Origin: an uncultured Rubripirellula sp.
Lineage (GTDB): Bacteria > Planctomycetota > Planctomycetia > Pirellulales > Pirellulaceae
Reading direction: 5' to 3'
NCBI GenBank assembly: GCA_938045805.1
Contig: CALIBL010000019.1
Location: 1-64,000 of the forward strand
DNA: 64,000 bases
Made by a program: the position numbers and the translations under genes. Shown here in pieces: positions 29,036-38,864 of this stretch. Within the stretch, counting starts at the first letter, position 1. Each line of letters begins with the position of its first letter. Below the pieces are notes generated by a model. The model made no database searches. It was not told the DNA's origin and saw only the letters and a list, made by a program, of their open reading frames with translations.

Positions 29036-29785
29036 TTAGAGACCACCGCATGTGGGGCAGTTGGATCTTCTAGCCACTTTCATGGTCTGGAAGGACATGC
29101 GGCGAAAATCGATGTGGAGTAATCTGCCTGACATATTTTCACCGATGCCGGTGATCGTTTTGACTGCTTCGACCGCGCCCATGCAGGCGATCGTTCCAGA
29201 GACTGCTCCAAGAACTGGGAACTCTCGTTTCCAAGTGGGCGGTGCTTCCGGGAAGATGCATCGTAGGCAGGGACTTTGTCCCGGGGTAATCGTGGTCAGC
29301 TGAGCCTCCATGTCGTACATCGCACACTCAATGAGTGGTTTGTTTTGTTCAACGATTGCTTGGTTCATCGCAAACCGTTCTGTAAATAGTGGAGCACAGT
29401 CAACCACCACGTCACATTGTTCAATCAATGAAGGGGCGTTTTGATCATTCACATTTTCAGGAATCGTGATCAGATTGAGTCTTGGGTTGAGCTCAAGGAG
29501 ACGTCTGCGAATCGATTCGATTCGAGGCTTTCCGATCCAGTCATGGGTCATTAGTAGCTGCCGGTTTAGATCGCTCGGCTTGACATTTCCCGCGTGAGCC
29601 AACACCAGCGTGCCCACCCCAGCTGCAGCAAGTTCATAAGCGACAACGCTTCCGACTCCGCCAACACGAGAAATCATCACCTTTGCATTTTTTAGCTTTT
29701 CTTGTCCAGCTTCCCCGAGATCAGGGAGCCACATTTGCCACTGGTAGATTGATCGTTCTTCGTCCGTCAGCGGTAGATTTGGCAT
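29036..29785 (-). CDS. ThiF/MoeB/HesA-family E1-like protein lacking the catalytic Cys position
   Basis: A 249-residue E1-like adenylating enzyme. WLPDLGEAGQEKLKNAKVMI opens the fold, RVGGVGSVVAYELAAAGVG is the ATP-binding loop and KPSDLNRQLL the conserved DxxNLxRQ-like block. A structural zinc site is visible as CLRC (about residue 175) and CPTC near the C-terminus. ThiF and MoeB carry a Cys shortly before the VxGPVxG segment; here the sequence reads WKREFPVLGAVSG without one. No ThiS, MoaD or other ubiquitin-like partner is adjacent, so the pathway is unknown. Confidence 0.88.
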   Translation of the reverse strand: MPNLPLTDEERSIYQWQMWLPDLGEAGQEKLKNAKVMISRVGGVGSVVAYELAAAGVGTLVLAHAGNVKPSDLNRQLLMTHDWIGKPRIESIRRRLLELNPRLNLITIPENVNDQNAPSLIEQCDVVVDCAPLFTERFAMNQAIVEQNKPLIECAMYDMEAQLTTITPGQSPCLRCIFPEAPPTWKREFPVLGAVSGTIACMGAVEAVKTITGIGENMSGRLLHIDFRRMSFQTMKVARRSNCPTCGGL

Positions 29786-29872
29786 TTGGATAATGTTTGT
29801 CGATGCGAGGGAGAAAGGGGCAGGTAATGCGGCAAGCCGGTTCTAGTACCCTTTGTAGACTCTACCGAGGGT

Positions 29873-32704
29873 TCATGCTGCGTTGCGATGAGTTCGTGAT
29901 TTGCACGTCTCAGTCCATTCAATGACCGTAGCAGCGGACGGAGGTTTCATGCCGCGAAATTTTCTTTTGCCTCGACCACTTCTCAGATAGTCAGCAAGTT
30001 TTTTTTGTATCGCGTTCGGTTGGATCGCCGCGACGCTCTCAATCGAATCGAATTCGCAGTGTGAGAGGAGTTTCGCCTGCTTTGCAGTCAGGTTGGGGAT
30101 TTGGGATGCCAAGCGAATTTGGCTCTGCCAAAGTGCGATGTCTTTAGGATTAATTCTAGGTGAACCGAGTTCGTCGGCGATCAAGTTGGGGTCGACGTTC
30201 ATTAGGGATCCGAGATCCTGATAACCCACCTCCATTAGTCGCTTTGCCGTACGTTGGTCAATCAATGGGCATTGCTCAACTCTGGTTGTGAGGGAGATGG
30301 CATTGGATACCTCTGGTTGTTTGCCGGTGGCTTGACGGTCTAGGTTCATCGCGTCTTTGTCCAAGTGAACCATTTCGTAACGTTGAGCAATAATATTCAG
30401 CTGCGGGGGTGCGGAGAGAGGCTCGGAGGGAGATGGGGCTGAATCGCTAACATCGCTGTGTATCCCTGATTCATGTTCGCTCAGATGGGCAGCAGCTAGC
30501 CAAGTGAGCAATCGAGAGATTTCGCTGGCTGTTGCATGATCGAGGCATTCTTGACCCTTTCGAGTCAGCAGGAATTCCTCGGTGCGAAGCATGAGTTCTG
30601 CTGCAGGGCAAGACTGTAATTCCGCTGGACTGGAGATGCCTGCGCCGACTAGTAATGTTGCATCAAACCAGGTGATGGCCGGTGACGAACAAGCCAGTTC
30701 GCAAATGCTTCTGGCCTGCTGTATATCACTTTGCTCACTCGCCCGGTCGGTAAAAATTTCTGCGAGTTGTTCGTCGGTCGTATCAATCAGATTTTTGATC
30801 GTTGTGATGCCAAACTTGCTCAGAGATGCCGATAGGGTAGTCGCCAATAGCTTGACTTGATCCAAGTTGGTGCTGAGTTCAATCACGTTGTTTTTCGACG
30901 CGATCGGTGTTTGCTCCTCGATCACCTCGCGGGCAGCGGCTGGATGATGGGGCTCGTCTTCAGCTGACGCCTGAATGGTTCGCGGTGGCTCACCGGTCGT
31001 TTTGATGGGGTTTTTCTCTCGGATGGAATGTTGATTGATATCGGTGTCAACCGTTGAGGTCGCAAGATGCGATTTTGCACCTGCGTCTGAAAAGATTGAA
31101 GCAACTTGAGAATCACCGGTAAGGACGATGATTTGCCCGTGGAGTCGAGAGTATTCAGCTAGCGTGTTCGCGACATGGCGGTGAACCGAGAGATCCTGAG
31201 TGAGCGAGTTCTTTAGCTCAGGTATTCTTACAATTATGGGAGCAGAAGAGGTCTTATTTGAGAGTTGTTCAGCTACCGCTAATCGACAGGCAAGGCTCGC
31301 TACATGTCGCTCGAAGATCGTGAGTCTTGCTTCGGGTTGGCGATCGATGCAAACCGTCAGTGATTTCTCAGGTCGCCCGTTGTTGCGGTGTGTGCTGCTT
31401 GGTTGCAGGTGTAGTGTGCCTTCATTTTGATCGCTTAATTTTCTGTACCAGAAATTCGCTTTTTCGAGTAAGTCATTCAGAGGTTCCGATCGCTCTTCTG
31501 CGTCGATTTGCTCTTGGAGGTTCAAACGACGTTCTTCAAGCCAGTTGATTCGCTCAATGCATTGGATTTGACCGTTGATACGGCGTATCTCCGTTTGTAG
31601 CGAGCGGTGCTCAACGCTGTATTTCGATGACGGTGTATCTGTTTGGCGAAGCTTCGCAGTTGCTTGATCCAAACGGCGATTGATCTTCCTTATTTCGGTC
31701 TGGGCTTTTAAGCATTGACGATCCAAGCGGGTTAGGTCATGGATCGCACGATCTCGAATCACGCAAAGTTGTTGATAATCCTCTGCGATACCTAGCCTTG
31801 AGTGATTGGCCTCCAGTCCTCTCCTCTGAGGACGACAAGCTTGTAGATCCAATTCGATATCGGCGATGTGTTGTCGAGTTCTCTGCTGCTGCTCAACCAG
31901 AATGGTGTGTTCGTCGGTAAGCGTCTGCTTCTCTTTCAACAGTTCGCTTTCTCGAGACGAGGAGAGTGTTTTAAGGGGGGGCGCTGGTTGTTTAAGTCGT
32001 TTGCTGAGATGCGTTCGCCTCGCCAAGAGCGCTGGGAGATTGGTTTGGTGCCGAGAGAGTTCGGCCATTTCGGTTTCGATCTCCGAGATGCGAGCACGCA
32101 ATAAGCAGCACTTGCCTCGGGAGATCGAATTCCCAGTTGCTTGGCTTTTGCTCGGTTGCGGTGCGAGATCGTCATCGCGAGTCAACTGCACTTCAGATGC
32201 CGAGAAACTCTCTGATGATTCAATCAAGCGGGTGTAGGACTCAAGCAATCGTGTGACCAAAGGAGCATCGGTTCCGCAGATCAAGGATTCCGCATTCGAC
32301 AGAAAGGTTTGCCATAACCGGGGGAGTGTTGGAACGTTCCTCTTTTTGTTGATCACTTTTGAGTCAATGATCGCATTTGGTGGAGGCGTCTTTTCTACGG
32401 ACTTCTCATCGACCAAGTTCTGAAGTGTTGACCATCGCCGCGTGTGTGCGTGGTTACGGTCAAGATGCCTGACGATGCTCGAGTTGCCGATTTCAAACGT
32501 CACGCTGGCGGTGGAGCGGTCCTGGGAACCGGTCAATCGACCTTTTCCATGGAGAATATCGGATAGTGAGGCTTGGAATTCCGCACTGACATCACGGTCA
32601 TTGCCCAGTGTGGTTTGGATCACGTTCAGTGAGTCACTGAGAGACTCGATTTGTAGATTAACGAGATCGCCATCGGTGACGATGTGAATCTGTTTGATCC
32701 TCAT
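29873..32704 (-). CDS. SMC/YhaN-like coiled-coil protein with degenerate ATPase ends and DUF4332-like HhH domains
   Basis: A 943-residue protein. Its start MRIKQIHIVTDGDLVNLQIE, then SLNVIQ, matches the opening of SMC/RecF/YhaN-type ATPases, but the P-loop expected at about 30-40 reads TTLGNDRDVS, without GxxGxGK[ST]. A long coiled coil spans about 200-410. The second ATPase half is recognisable (HVASLACRLAVAEQLS, then PIIVRIPELKN, IIVLTGDSQVASIF), but the Walker B acidic pair is gone. Two helix-hairpin-helix regions of the DUF4332 kind follow (about 630-740 and 810-935), suggesting DNA contact. Probably a non-hydrolysing structural relative; function unknown. Confidence 0.75.
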   Translation of the reverse strand: MRIKQIHIVTDGDLVNLQIESLSDSLNVIQTTLGNDRDVSAEFQASLSDILHGKGRLTGSQDRSTASVTFEIGNSSIVRHLDRNHAHTRRWSTLQNLVDEKSVEKTPPPNAIIDSKVINKKRNVPTLPRLWQTFLSNAESLICGTDAPLVTRLLESYTRLIESSESFSASEVQLTRDDDLAPQPSKSQATGNSISRGKCCLLRARISEIETEMAELSRHQTNLPALLARRTHLSKRLKQPAPPLKTLSSSRESELLKEKQTLTDEHTILVEQQQRTRQHIADIELDLQACRPQRRGLEANHSRLGIAEDYQQLCVIRDRAIHDLTRLDRQCLKAQTEIRKINRRLDQATAKLRQTDTPSSKYSVEHRSLQTEIRRINGQIQCIERINWLEERRLNLQEQIDAEERSEPLNDLLEKANFWYRKLSDQNEGTLHLQPSSTHRNNGRPEKSLTVCIDRQPEARLTIFERHVASLACRLAVAEQLSNKTSSAPIIVRIPELKNSLTQDLSVHRHVANTLAEYSRLHGQIIVLTGDSQVASIFSDAGAKSHLATSTVDTDINQHSIREKNPIKTTGEPPRTIQASAEDEPHHPAAAREVIEEQTPIASKNNVIELSTNLDQVKLLATTLSASLSKFGITTIKNLIDTTDEQLAEIFTDRASEQSDIQQARSICELACSSPAITWFDATLLVGAGISSPAELQSCPAAELMLRTEEFLLTRKGQECLDHATASEISRLLTWLAAAHLSEHESGIHSDVSDSAPSPSEPLSAPPQLNIIAQRYEMVHLDKDAMNLDRQATGKQPEVSNAISLTTRVEQCPLIDQRTAKRLMEVGYQDLGSLMNVDPNLIADELGSPRINPKDIALWQSQIRLASQIPNLTAKQAKLLSHCEFDSIESVAAIQPNAIQKKLADYLRSGRGKRKFRGMKPPSAATVIEWTETCKSRTHRNAA

Positions 32705-33129
32705 GGCCTGAATCCTTTCATGACCTCTTCGAGATGGATCTGAACTTACTTTTCGCTGATCAAGGAAGCGGCGGTTCGCTTAACGCCAAGTGAAGCCATC
32801 GCTTGAGGCTAAGGGGAATGCATCAGCGATGGTGTGGCGAAATGATCTGCTCGACGATACTGAACCTTAGGAGGGCGGCGAAGGTCAATCTGCTTCAATC
32901 AGAATTCAAAATCGTGATGCTCCGGCGAGAGGAAGTTGGGGCTGTTGTTTTGCAGAATAGTTTCACGGAGATTGATGTTTCACGCGGCGGCCTCCATGCT
33001 AACGCTTTGAAGTGACCTTGGCTGGTGTTTCTAATCTTTGGTACACGACCTAGGCGAGTGTGGCGTTGATGCTTTTCTCGCGCGGCTGTGGTCCGATGAA
33101 TCCGGTGGGTAACCGAGCGAGGTTGTGCG
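32705..33129. other. Intergenic stretch without a recognised gene
   Basis: A 425-bp gap between divergent genes, so it should hold promoters for both sides. No clear promoter, repeat or coding frame was found; a 70-codon frame at 32803-33015 was judged spurious. Confidence 0.35.
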
Positions 33130-33888
33130 TTGAATTGTCTCGAATCCAGAACGATCTTTCAAATAACGAAGCGTGCTGTGGTATCTCGTTGTACGGTCAC
33201 TGCGTTCGGGGTGTTGTTTGCTTTACAGTCGATCCTGATCACTGGCTGTCAAGATGGACCAATGTATGCCCTGAAGGTCGCCAACCCTTATTATTCGTTG
33301 AAGGAGTGGCGTGAGGAAAAAGCCTACGGCACGACTGATTACGACAAATGGCAGGAGCTACTTGACGTTAGCCAATCCATTGGTTCGTTATCTGCCTCGG
33401 AACAGGATCGTTGGGTAGAGCAGTTTGCTGAAATTCTGGCGGACGACCAAAGTGCGGAGATGCGGCGTTTGGTGTTGGTTGCTGCCGGTCGCTTGGAGGG
33501 AACCGAATCTTTGGAGCTGATTGAAACGGGACTCAACGACGTTAGCACAAAGGTACGGATGGAAGCGTGTCGTTCACTGGGACTACGAGGCGATGAGGAA
33601 TCGTTGCAGTTGCTAGCGACCGCTTTCGGGACAGAAACCAATCAGGATGTTAAAAATGCAGCTGTCGTTGCTTTGGCCTCGTTCTCTGATCAAGTTGCGA
33701 TCGATTCACTGCGGATAGCTCTTACCGATCGAAATCCAGCTACCAGATCGATTGCGGTGCAGTCCTTGAAGGCGTCGACGGGTAAAAACTACGGCGATCA
33801 GCCCAGCCAATGGATTGCCGCGCTCGATGGGCAGCCAGCGGAGGAAGAGCCCGTTCGTTTCGCAGATCGTCTGTGGGATCTTTTTTAG
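33130..33888 (+). CDS. HEAT-repeat lipoprotein
   Basis: About 252 residues. A hydrophobic signal ends at ILITGC, a lipobox with the lipidated Cys followed by QDGPMY. From about residue 100 to 225 there are four to five HEAT-like helical repeats (for example LVLVAAGRLEGTESLELIETG, then VRMEACRSLGLRGDEESLQ), a protein-binding scaffold. The start is uncertain: TTG 33130 gives the longest frame, GTG 33178 gives a more usual signal peptide. Partner unknown. Confidence 0.8.
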   Translation: MNCLESRTIFQITKRAVVSRCTVTAFGVLFALQSILITGCQDGPMYALKVANPYYSLKEWREEKAYGTTDYDKWQELLDVSQSIGSLSASEQDRWVEQFAEILADDQSAEMRRLVLVAAGRLEGTESLELIETGLNDVSTKVRMEACRSLGLRGDEESLQLLATAFGTETNQDVKNAAVVALASFSDQVAIDSLRIALTDRNPATRSIAVQSLKASTGKNYGDQPSQWIAALDGQPAEEEPVRFADRLWDLF

Positions 33889-34186
33889 GAAGTCTGGCTT
33901 TCGTCTTCGATGTGCCCATCATTAGCCAGATTTGTGTTTTCTGTGCATTTTGCTTGTCGGAATCAGGCACCTGCGATGCCGGAACCCCCTTCCGTCGAAA
34001 CCGTTCGTCGCTGAAAATGCCCGCGGGGCGGTTAAGTGCCGTTTAGGTTTGCCTGGTGGTCTCAGCCTTCAAGTCATTCGATGGATCCCGAGTGCCAAGC
34101 ACATCACCTACCGCCGGATCGCAGCACAACCGGTTTAGCTGCTTATCAAAGCAGCATCTTGTTTGAACGAAGAATCGAAGAAAATA

Positions 34187-35407
34187 ATGAAATACGTGAT
34201 TGTGATTCCCGATGGGTGCGCGGATGAGCCACTTGAGCAGCTTGGTGGCAAGACGCCGCTGGAGGCCGCCGATTTACCCTCGATGGATCGCCTTGCCGAA
34301 TTAGGAAAGGTTGGGCTGGCAAACAACACGCCCAGTCACCTACCGGCGGGTAGCGAGGTCGCGAATCTGTGCCTCTTAGGATATGACCCGGATCAATACT
34401 TTACCGGCCGTGCACCCCTTGAAGCAGCAGCCCAGGGTATCCAGCTAGGTGCCGATGATTGGGCGGTGCGTTGTAATCTGGTCAATATCGAAGATCAGGT
34501 CATGAAGGATTTCACCGCTGACCACATCACGACCGAAGAAGCTTCGCAGTTGCTCGCCTCGGCGCAAAAGGAATTACTTGGTGAAGCAAGTCCCGATTGC
34601 CACTTTGAGTTTGTCACGGGCGTGAGTTATCGCAATCTATTGATTTACCGAGGGAGGCCCGATGCGAAGAGTGTCTTTTCGAGGGACACTAGGAGCTCTG
34701 CTCCACACGACTTAACGGATTTGCCCATTGGTGATGATTTTCCTCGGGGACCGGGTAGTGATTTTCTGGTTCGTTTGATGAGCGAGTCGGCAGACCTTTT
34801 CGCGAACCATCCAGTGAATCTTGCGAGAGTGGCTGCAGGGAGACGTCCCGCAACGCACTTATGGCTTTGGGGATTAGGCGGGGCTCCGAATCTTCCTTCT
34901 TTCCAGAGTCGCTACGGCCTTAGCGGTACCATGATCACCGCCGTTGATCTTTTGCGAGGAATTGCTGCCTTGGTGGACTGGCCGCGAATCGAAGTGGAAG
35001 GTGCCACGGGTTACCTTGATACAAACTACGCTGCAAAGGGTCAGGCGGCTGTCGAAGCACTTGATCGGTACGATGTTGTCTGTGTTCACATCGAGGCACC
35101 GGATGAGGCTTCCCATGAGGGACGCCATGAGGCAAAGATCGAGTCTCTTGAGCAGATTGATCGGCATATTGTTGGTCCGCTCGCTGAGGCCTTGAAGCGT
35201 CACGGTGAGCACAGGATTTTAATCACCCCCGATCATCCGACTCCCTGCAGCACAAAGAAACATAGCCACGGGATGGTGCCTTTACTGATAGCTGGTTCGG
35301 GCATCGAAGCGGATGCTGAGACGACCTACAGTGAGGTATCGGCTGCCAAAACGGGTTGGTCCTACCCCAAAGGTTGGGACCTCATGGATGACTTCATTAA
35401 GAAATAA
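34187..35407 (+). CDS. apgM: Cofactor-independent phosphoglycerate mutase, archaeal type
   Basis: Interconverts 3- and 2-phosphoglycerate in glycolysis and gluconeogenesis. The start MKYVIVIPDGCADEPL carries the metal-binding Asp; GKTPLEAADLPSMDRLA, HIEAPDEASHEGRHEAK and the C-terminal ITPDHPTPCSTKKHSHG complete the alkaline-phosphatase-fold metal sites. ATG 34187 follows GAAGAAAATA; a TTG eight codons upstream is possible. At 406 residues it has the normal ApgM length. The lysC start lies about 100 bp downstream on the same strand. Confidence 0.93.
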   Translation: MKYVIVIPDGCADEPLEQLGGKTPLEAADLPSMDRLAELGKVGLANNTPSHLPAGSEVANLCLLGYDPDQYFTGRAPLEAAAQGIQLGADDWAVRCNLVNIEDQVMKDFTADHITTEEASQLLASAQKELLGEASPDCHFEFVTGVSYRNLLIYRGRPDAKSVFSRDTRSSAPHDLTDLPIGDDFPRGPGSDFLVRLMSESADLFANHPVNLARVAAGRRPATHLWLWGLGGAPNLPSFQSRYGLSGTMITAVDLLRGIAALVDWPRIEVEGATGYLDTNYAAKGQAAVEALDRYDVVCVHIEAPDEASHEGRHEAKIESLEQIDRHIVGPLAEALKRHGEHRILITPDHPTPCSTKKHSHGMVPLLIAGSGIEADAETTYSEVSAAKTGWSYPKGWDLMDDFIKK

Positions 35408-35505
35408 CGCGTCGTTCTAGGGGTGATATTCCCCGTGAAGCTTTTTCAGTCAATCTTCAACCGTTGAATGCCTCAATAAAGTTTTTGATTTCTAAAGTAT
35501 AAAAA

Positions 35506-37293
35506 ATGTCTTTAATCGTTCAGAAATTTGGTGGGACAAGCGTAGCGGACGTCGAGAAAATTCGAGCTGCTGCGAGGAAAGCGATTCGTGCTCAGCAAGC
35601 GGGACACCGTGTCGTGATGGTGGTGAGCGCTATGGGTAAAAATACGGATGGCTTGCTTGATCTGGCATCGCAGGTGAGTGATGCACCGCCCGCCCGAGAG
35701 ATGGACATGCTTCTCAGTACGGGAGAGCAGGTCAGTGTGGCGTTGGTAGCGATGGCGATCCATGAATTGGGATCCAAGGCGATCAGTCTCACTGGCGGTC
35801 AAATTGGGATGAAGACTGACAATAGTTTCAGCAAGGCTCGGATTCAGTCCATTTCAACGGAACGCATCGAGCGTTTACTTGATGACGGAAATATAGTTGT
35901 TGCGGCGGGCTTTCAGGGGATCGATGACGACCTGAATATCACGACCCTCGGGCGAGGTGGAAGCGACACAACTGCCGTCGCGCTTGCAGCGGTTCTCGGA
36001 GCGGATGCATGTGAGATCTACACCGATGTCGATGGTGTTTACACCACCGACCCTCGCCTTTTGCCAGAGGCACGTCGGGTTGATGTCATTAGCTATGACG
36101 AGATGTTGGAGTTGGCGAGTCTCGGCGCTGGCGTGATGCACAATCGTAGTATTGAATTTGCGAAGAAGTTTGGCGTTCCAATCCATGTTCGCAGTAGCTT
36201 CTCGGATACCGAAGGTACCATGATTGTTGCTGAACCCGAGTCACGAACGCAACCTGTTAGTGGTGCCGCGATGACCGCGAGTGAGGCAAGGATCACCGTG
36301 TTGGGAGTTCCTGACGTACCCGGTAAAAGCAAACAGATCTTTGCTGCCATCGCGAATCGTAAAATTGCCGTTGATATGGTGGTTCAAAACATTGGTAAGG
36401 AGGGTCGCGCAGACATCTCGTTCACGGTTCCTCGGAGCGAATTGAAGGACACGCTTGAGGCGGTTGATGCAGTCATCGATCAAGTCGGCGCTAGTCGCGT
36501 GACACATGATGACGAAGTTTCAAAGGTCTCGGTGGTGGGACTGAATATGGCGTCGCAGACCAATGTTGCGGCTAAAATGTTCCGCGCGCTTGCTGATGCG
36601 GGTGTGAACATACAAATGATCACCACGAGTGAAATTAAAATTTCGACGTTGGTGGCTAATGCAGATGCAAGCACAGCACTACGAGCCGTGCATCAGGCTT
36701 TCGGACTCCACTCGCGACCTGAGGACGCCAAAAACTGGGATCAAATCAAGGCAGAGCGTGGCGGAAGAGCCGATGTGGATGTATTGGTCAGTCGCCTGCG
36801 GGACGACGCACTCGAGGCGCTTACTCTAACTGGTATTTCGGTTACCGAGGATCAAGCAAGGATCACGATTCACGGCGTGCCTGATCAATCGGGGATTGCA
36901 GCGGAGATGTTTGAGACGATTGGTGACGCTGGCATCTTCGTCGATATGATCGTTCAGGGTAACGATGGTGAAGGGACGGCAACGAGTATTAGTTTCACCG
37001 TTGACGCGTCGACGATTGAGCAAGGGGTGGCCGTTGCTCGCCAGATTCAAGAGAAGCATTCCATGGGCGAGGTTCAATCGTGTGGGCAGATCGCGAAGGT
37101 TACCGTTAGCGGGATCGGTTTGCGAAGCCACACTCATGTGGCCACCAAGTTGTTTGATCAACTTGCTGCTGCTGAAATCAACGTTGAGATGGTCAACACA
37201 AGCGAGTTGCAAGTCAACGCGGTGATTCAGTCACAGCATCTCGAGAACGCAACAAATCGTTTGAAAGAAGCCTTCTCAGACTCATTGAGATAG
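35506..37293 (+). CDS. lysC: Aspartate kinase with four ACT domains
   Basis: Phosphorylates aspartate, the entry to lysine, threonine and methionine synthesis. The kinase domain (1-250) begins with VQKFGGTSVADVEKI and contains TTLGRGGSDTTAVALA and DVDGVYTTDPR. Two ACT pairs follow (about 264-410 and 440-590): each starts with a similar ARITVLGVPDVPG or ARITIHGVPDQSG block. At 595 residues it is longer than the roughly 400-residue two-ACT enzymes, as in the long forms known from cyanobacteria and planctomycetes. The ACT domains should mediate feedback inhibition by lysine and/or threonine. Confidence 0.95.
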   Translation: MSLIVQKFGGTSVADVEKIRAAARKAIRAQQAGHRVVMVVSAMGKNTDGLLDLASQVSDAPPAREMDMLLSTGEQVSVALVAMAIHELGSKAISLTGGQIGMKTDNSFSKARIQSISTERIERLLDDGNIVVAAGFQGIDDDLNITTLGRGGSDTTAVALAAVLGADACEIYTDVDGVYTTDPRLLPEARRVDVISYDEMLELASLGAGVMHNRSIEFAKKFGVPIHVRSSFSDTEGTMIVAEPESRTQPVSGAAMTASEARITVLGVPDVPGKSKQIFAAIANRKIAVDMVVQNIGKEGRADISFTVPRSELKDTLEAVDAVIDQVGASRVTHDDEVSKVSVVGLNMASQTNVAAKMFRALADAGVNIQMITTSEIKISTLVANADASTALRAVHQAFGLHSRPEDAKNWDQIKAERGGRADVDVLVSRLRDDALEALTLTGISVTEDQARITIHGVPDQSGIAAEMFETIGDAGIFVDMIVQGNDGEGTATSISFTVDASTIEQGVAVARQIQEKHSMGEVQSCGQIAKVTVSGIGLRSHTHVATKLFDQLAAAEINVEMVNTSELQVNAVIQSQHLENATNRLKEAFSDSLR

Positions 37294-37374
37294 TGACGCA
37301 TCGATCGTGGAAATCCTTTACACTACGATGATTCAGATAACCCCGCAGATCATTCATTCAGGTAAAGCATTACT

Positions 37375-38769
37375 GTGAATCATGAGCAAGTGACTAGGAT
37401 TGTCATCGCCGAGGATAGCCGCATTCAGGCGAAGATGCTAATCAAGCGTCTGGAGAGTTCGGGTTACCACGTTCGTTGGGGATCAGATGGCGCCGAGGCG
37501 CTGGAAATGATTCGTGACGATCCGCCGGATCTGATCATCAGCGATATCGAGATGCCCGAGATGAACGGCTATCAGTTGTGTCAGGCTGTCAAGCAGGATC
37601 AACAGCTGCGTCGGATTCCTCTCATCTTGCTCAGTACGCTCTCCTCTCCGGAAGATATCATTGAGGGGCTGCAGGCAGGTGCTGACAATTATGTTACCAA
37701 GCCATACGAGGCAGAGTATCTGCTGGGTCGGGTGGATTCGCTCCTGCACTCCACGATCGACGAGGATGAGTCCGATGAGCAGGCGGCGTTGGAAGTCAAT
37801 CTTCGCGGTAAGACCTACACGGTTCAATCGGGAAGACAGCAGGTGCTGAATCTTTTGATTAGTACATTCGAGAACGCGGTTGAGAAAAATAGCGAGTTGA
37901 TTCGGGTCAATCAGGAGTTGTCAAAAAGCCGAGATGAGCTCTCGCGGCAAAATCAAACCCTTGAGCGTTTGAATGATCAGTTAGAGACACATAATGAGCG
38001 AATGTCGCGTGATCTCGAGGCGGCGGCAAGAATCCAGCAGTCACTGCTGCCCACTGATGATTTTTCCGCCGCTGGACTTGATGTGGCATGGAAATATGTA
38101 CCATGCGATGAACTGGCCGGTGACTTCCTGAACTACTTTCCGCTCGATGAAGAATATGTTGCTCTTTACGTGGTGGATGTGAGCGGCCACGGGGTCGCGT
38201 CATCACTGCTGAGTGTTGCGGTGGCGCGTTCGATGACGAGAAACATTTCGGCATCCTCAATACTCGCGAAACTCGGAGATGGCACTCGCCCCAGCATCAC
38301 TCTGCCTCATGAAGTCGCAGAAGAACTCAATCGACGGTTTCCCATGGAAGAGCAAGGTGAGTTGTATTTCACCATGTTCTACGGCGTCTTAAATCGCAAG
38401 ACTGGGAACTTGCAGTATGTCTCTGCGGGGCACGTTCCACCGGTGATCATGAGGAAAGGGCAGGATCCCGAAATCCTACCTGCCGAGGGATTTGCGGTCG
38501 GATGGATCGAGGGCATCGATTACGATTTGGAAGAGGTTACGTTACAACCAGGAGATCGACTTTTTGTCTTCTCCGATGGTGTTCCCGAGGCGATGGATCA
38601 GGATCTGAATGAGCTCGGGGATGAGAGGATGCTATTGTCGATTCAAGAGACTCAGTCAATGTCGCTGGACGAGGCAGTGAACCACATGAAGACCAAAGTC
38701 GATCACTGGTGTCGGGTCAATGGTCCAAAGGATGATGTCAGCATTCTTGCCGTTGAAATGCCTGAGTAG
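37375..38769 (+). CDS. Response regulator with SpoIIE/RsbU-type PP2C phosphatase output
   Basis: A 464-residue protein: receiver domain (about 1-125) with phospho-acceptor D57 in LIISDIEMP and the Lys of NYVTKPYEAEY; a coiled-coil linker (about 165-220, with SRDELSRQNQTLERL); and a PP2C-type Ser/Thr phosphatase (about 225-464) with DVSGHGVASSLLSVA and FVFSDGVPEAMD as metal-binding blocks. The start is GTG 37375. Such proteins usually dephosphorylate an anti-anti-sigma factor in partner-switching control; neither kinase nor anti-sigma gene is in the window. Confidence 0.93.
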   Translation: MNHEQVTRIVIAEDSRIQAKMLIKRLESSGYHVRWGSDGAEALEMIRDDPPDLIISDIEMPEMNGYQLCQAVKQDQQLRRIPLILLSTLSSPEDIIEGLQAGADNYVTKPYEAEYLLGRVDSLLHSTIDEDESDEQAALEVNLRGKTYTVQSGRQQVLNLLISTFENAVEKNSELIRVNQELSKSRDELSRQNQTLERLNDQLETHNERMSRDLEAAARIQQSLLPTDDFSAAGLDVAWKYVPCDELAGDFLNYFPLDEEYVALYVVDVSGHGVASSLLSVAVARSMTRNISASSILAKLGDGTRPSITLPHEVAEELNRRFPMEEQGELYFTMFYGVLNRKTGNLQYVSAGHVPPVIMRKGQDPEILPAEGFAVGWIEGIDYDLEEVTLQPGDRLFVFSDGVPEAMDQDLNELGDERMLLSIQETQSMSLDEAVNHMKTKVDHWCRVNGPKDDVSILAVEMPE

Positions 38770-38864
38770 TTTTTGCCATCCTCGCTTCACCAATCTTGTG
38801 CAAGATGCGTACGCAGTCGTGTGGTGAAGAGACGTAGGCATTTGATTCTCATTGAAGGTTCAAG

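Noticed and set aside
32803..33015. 70-codon frame upstream of the HEAT lipoprotein
   Set aside because: No start signal or recognisable sequence.
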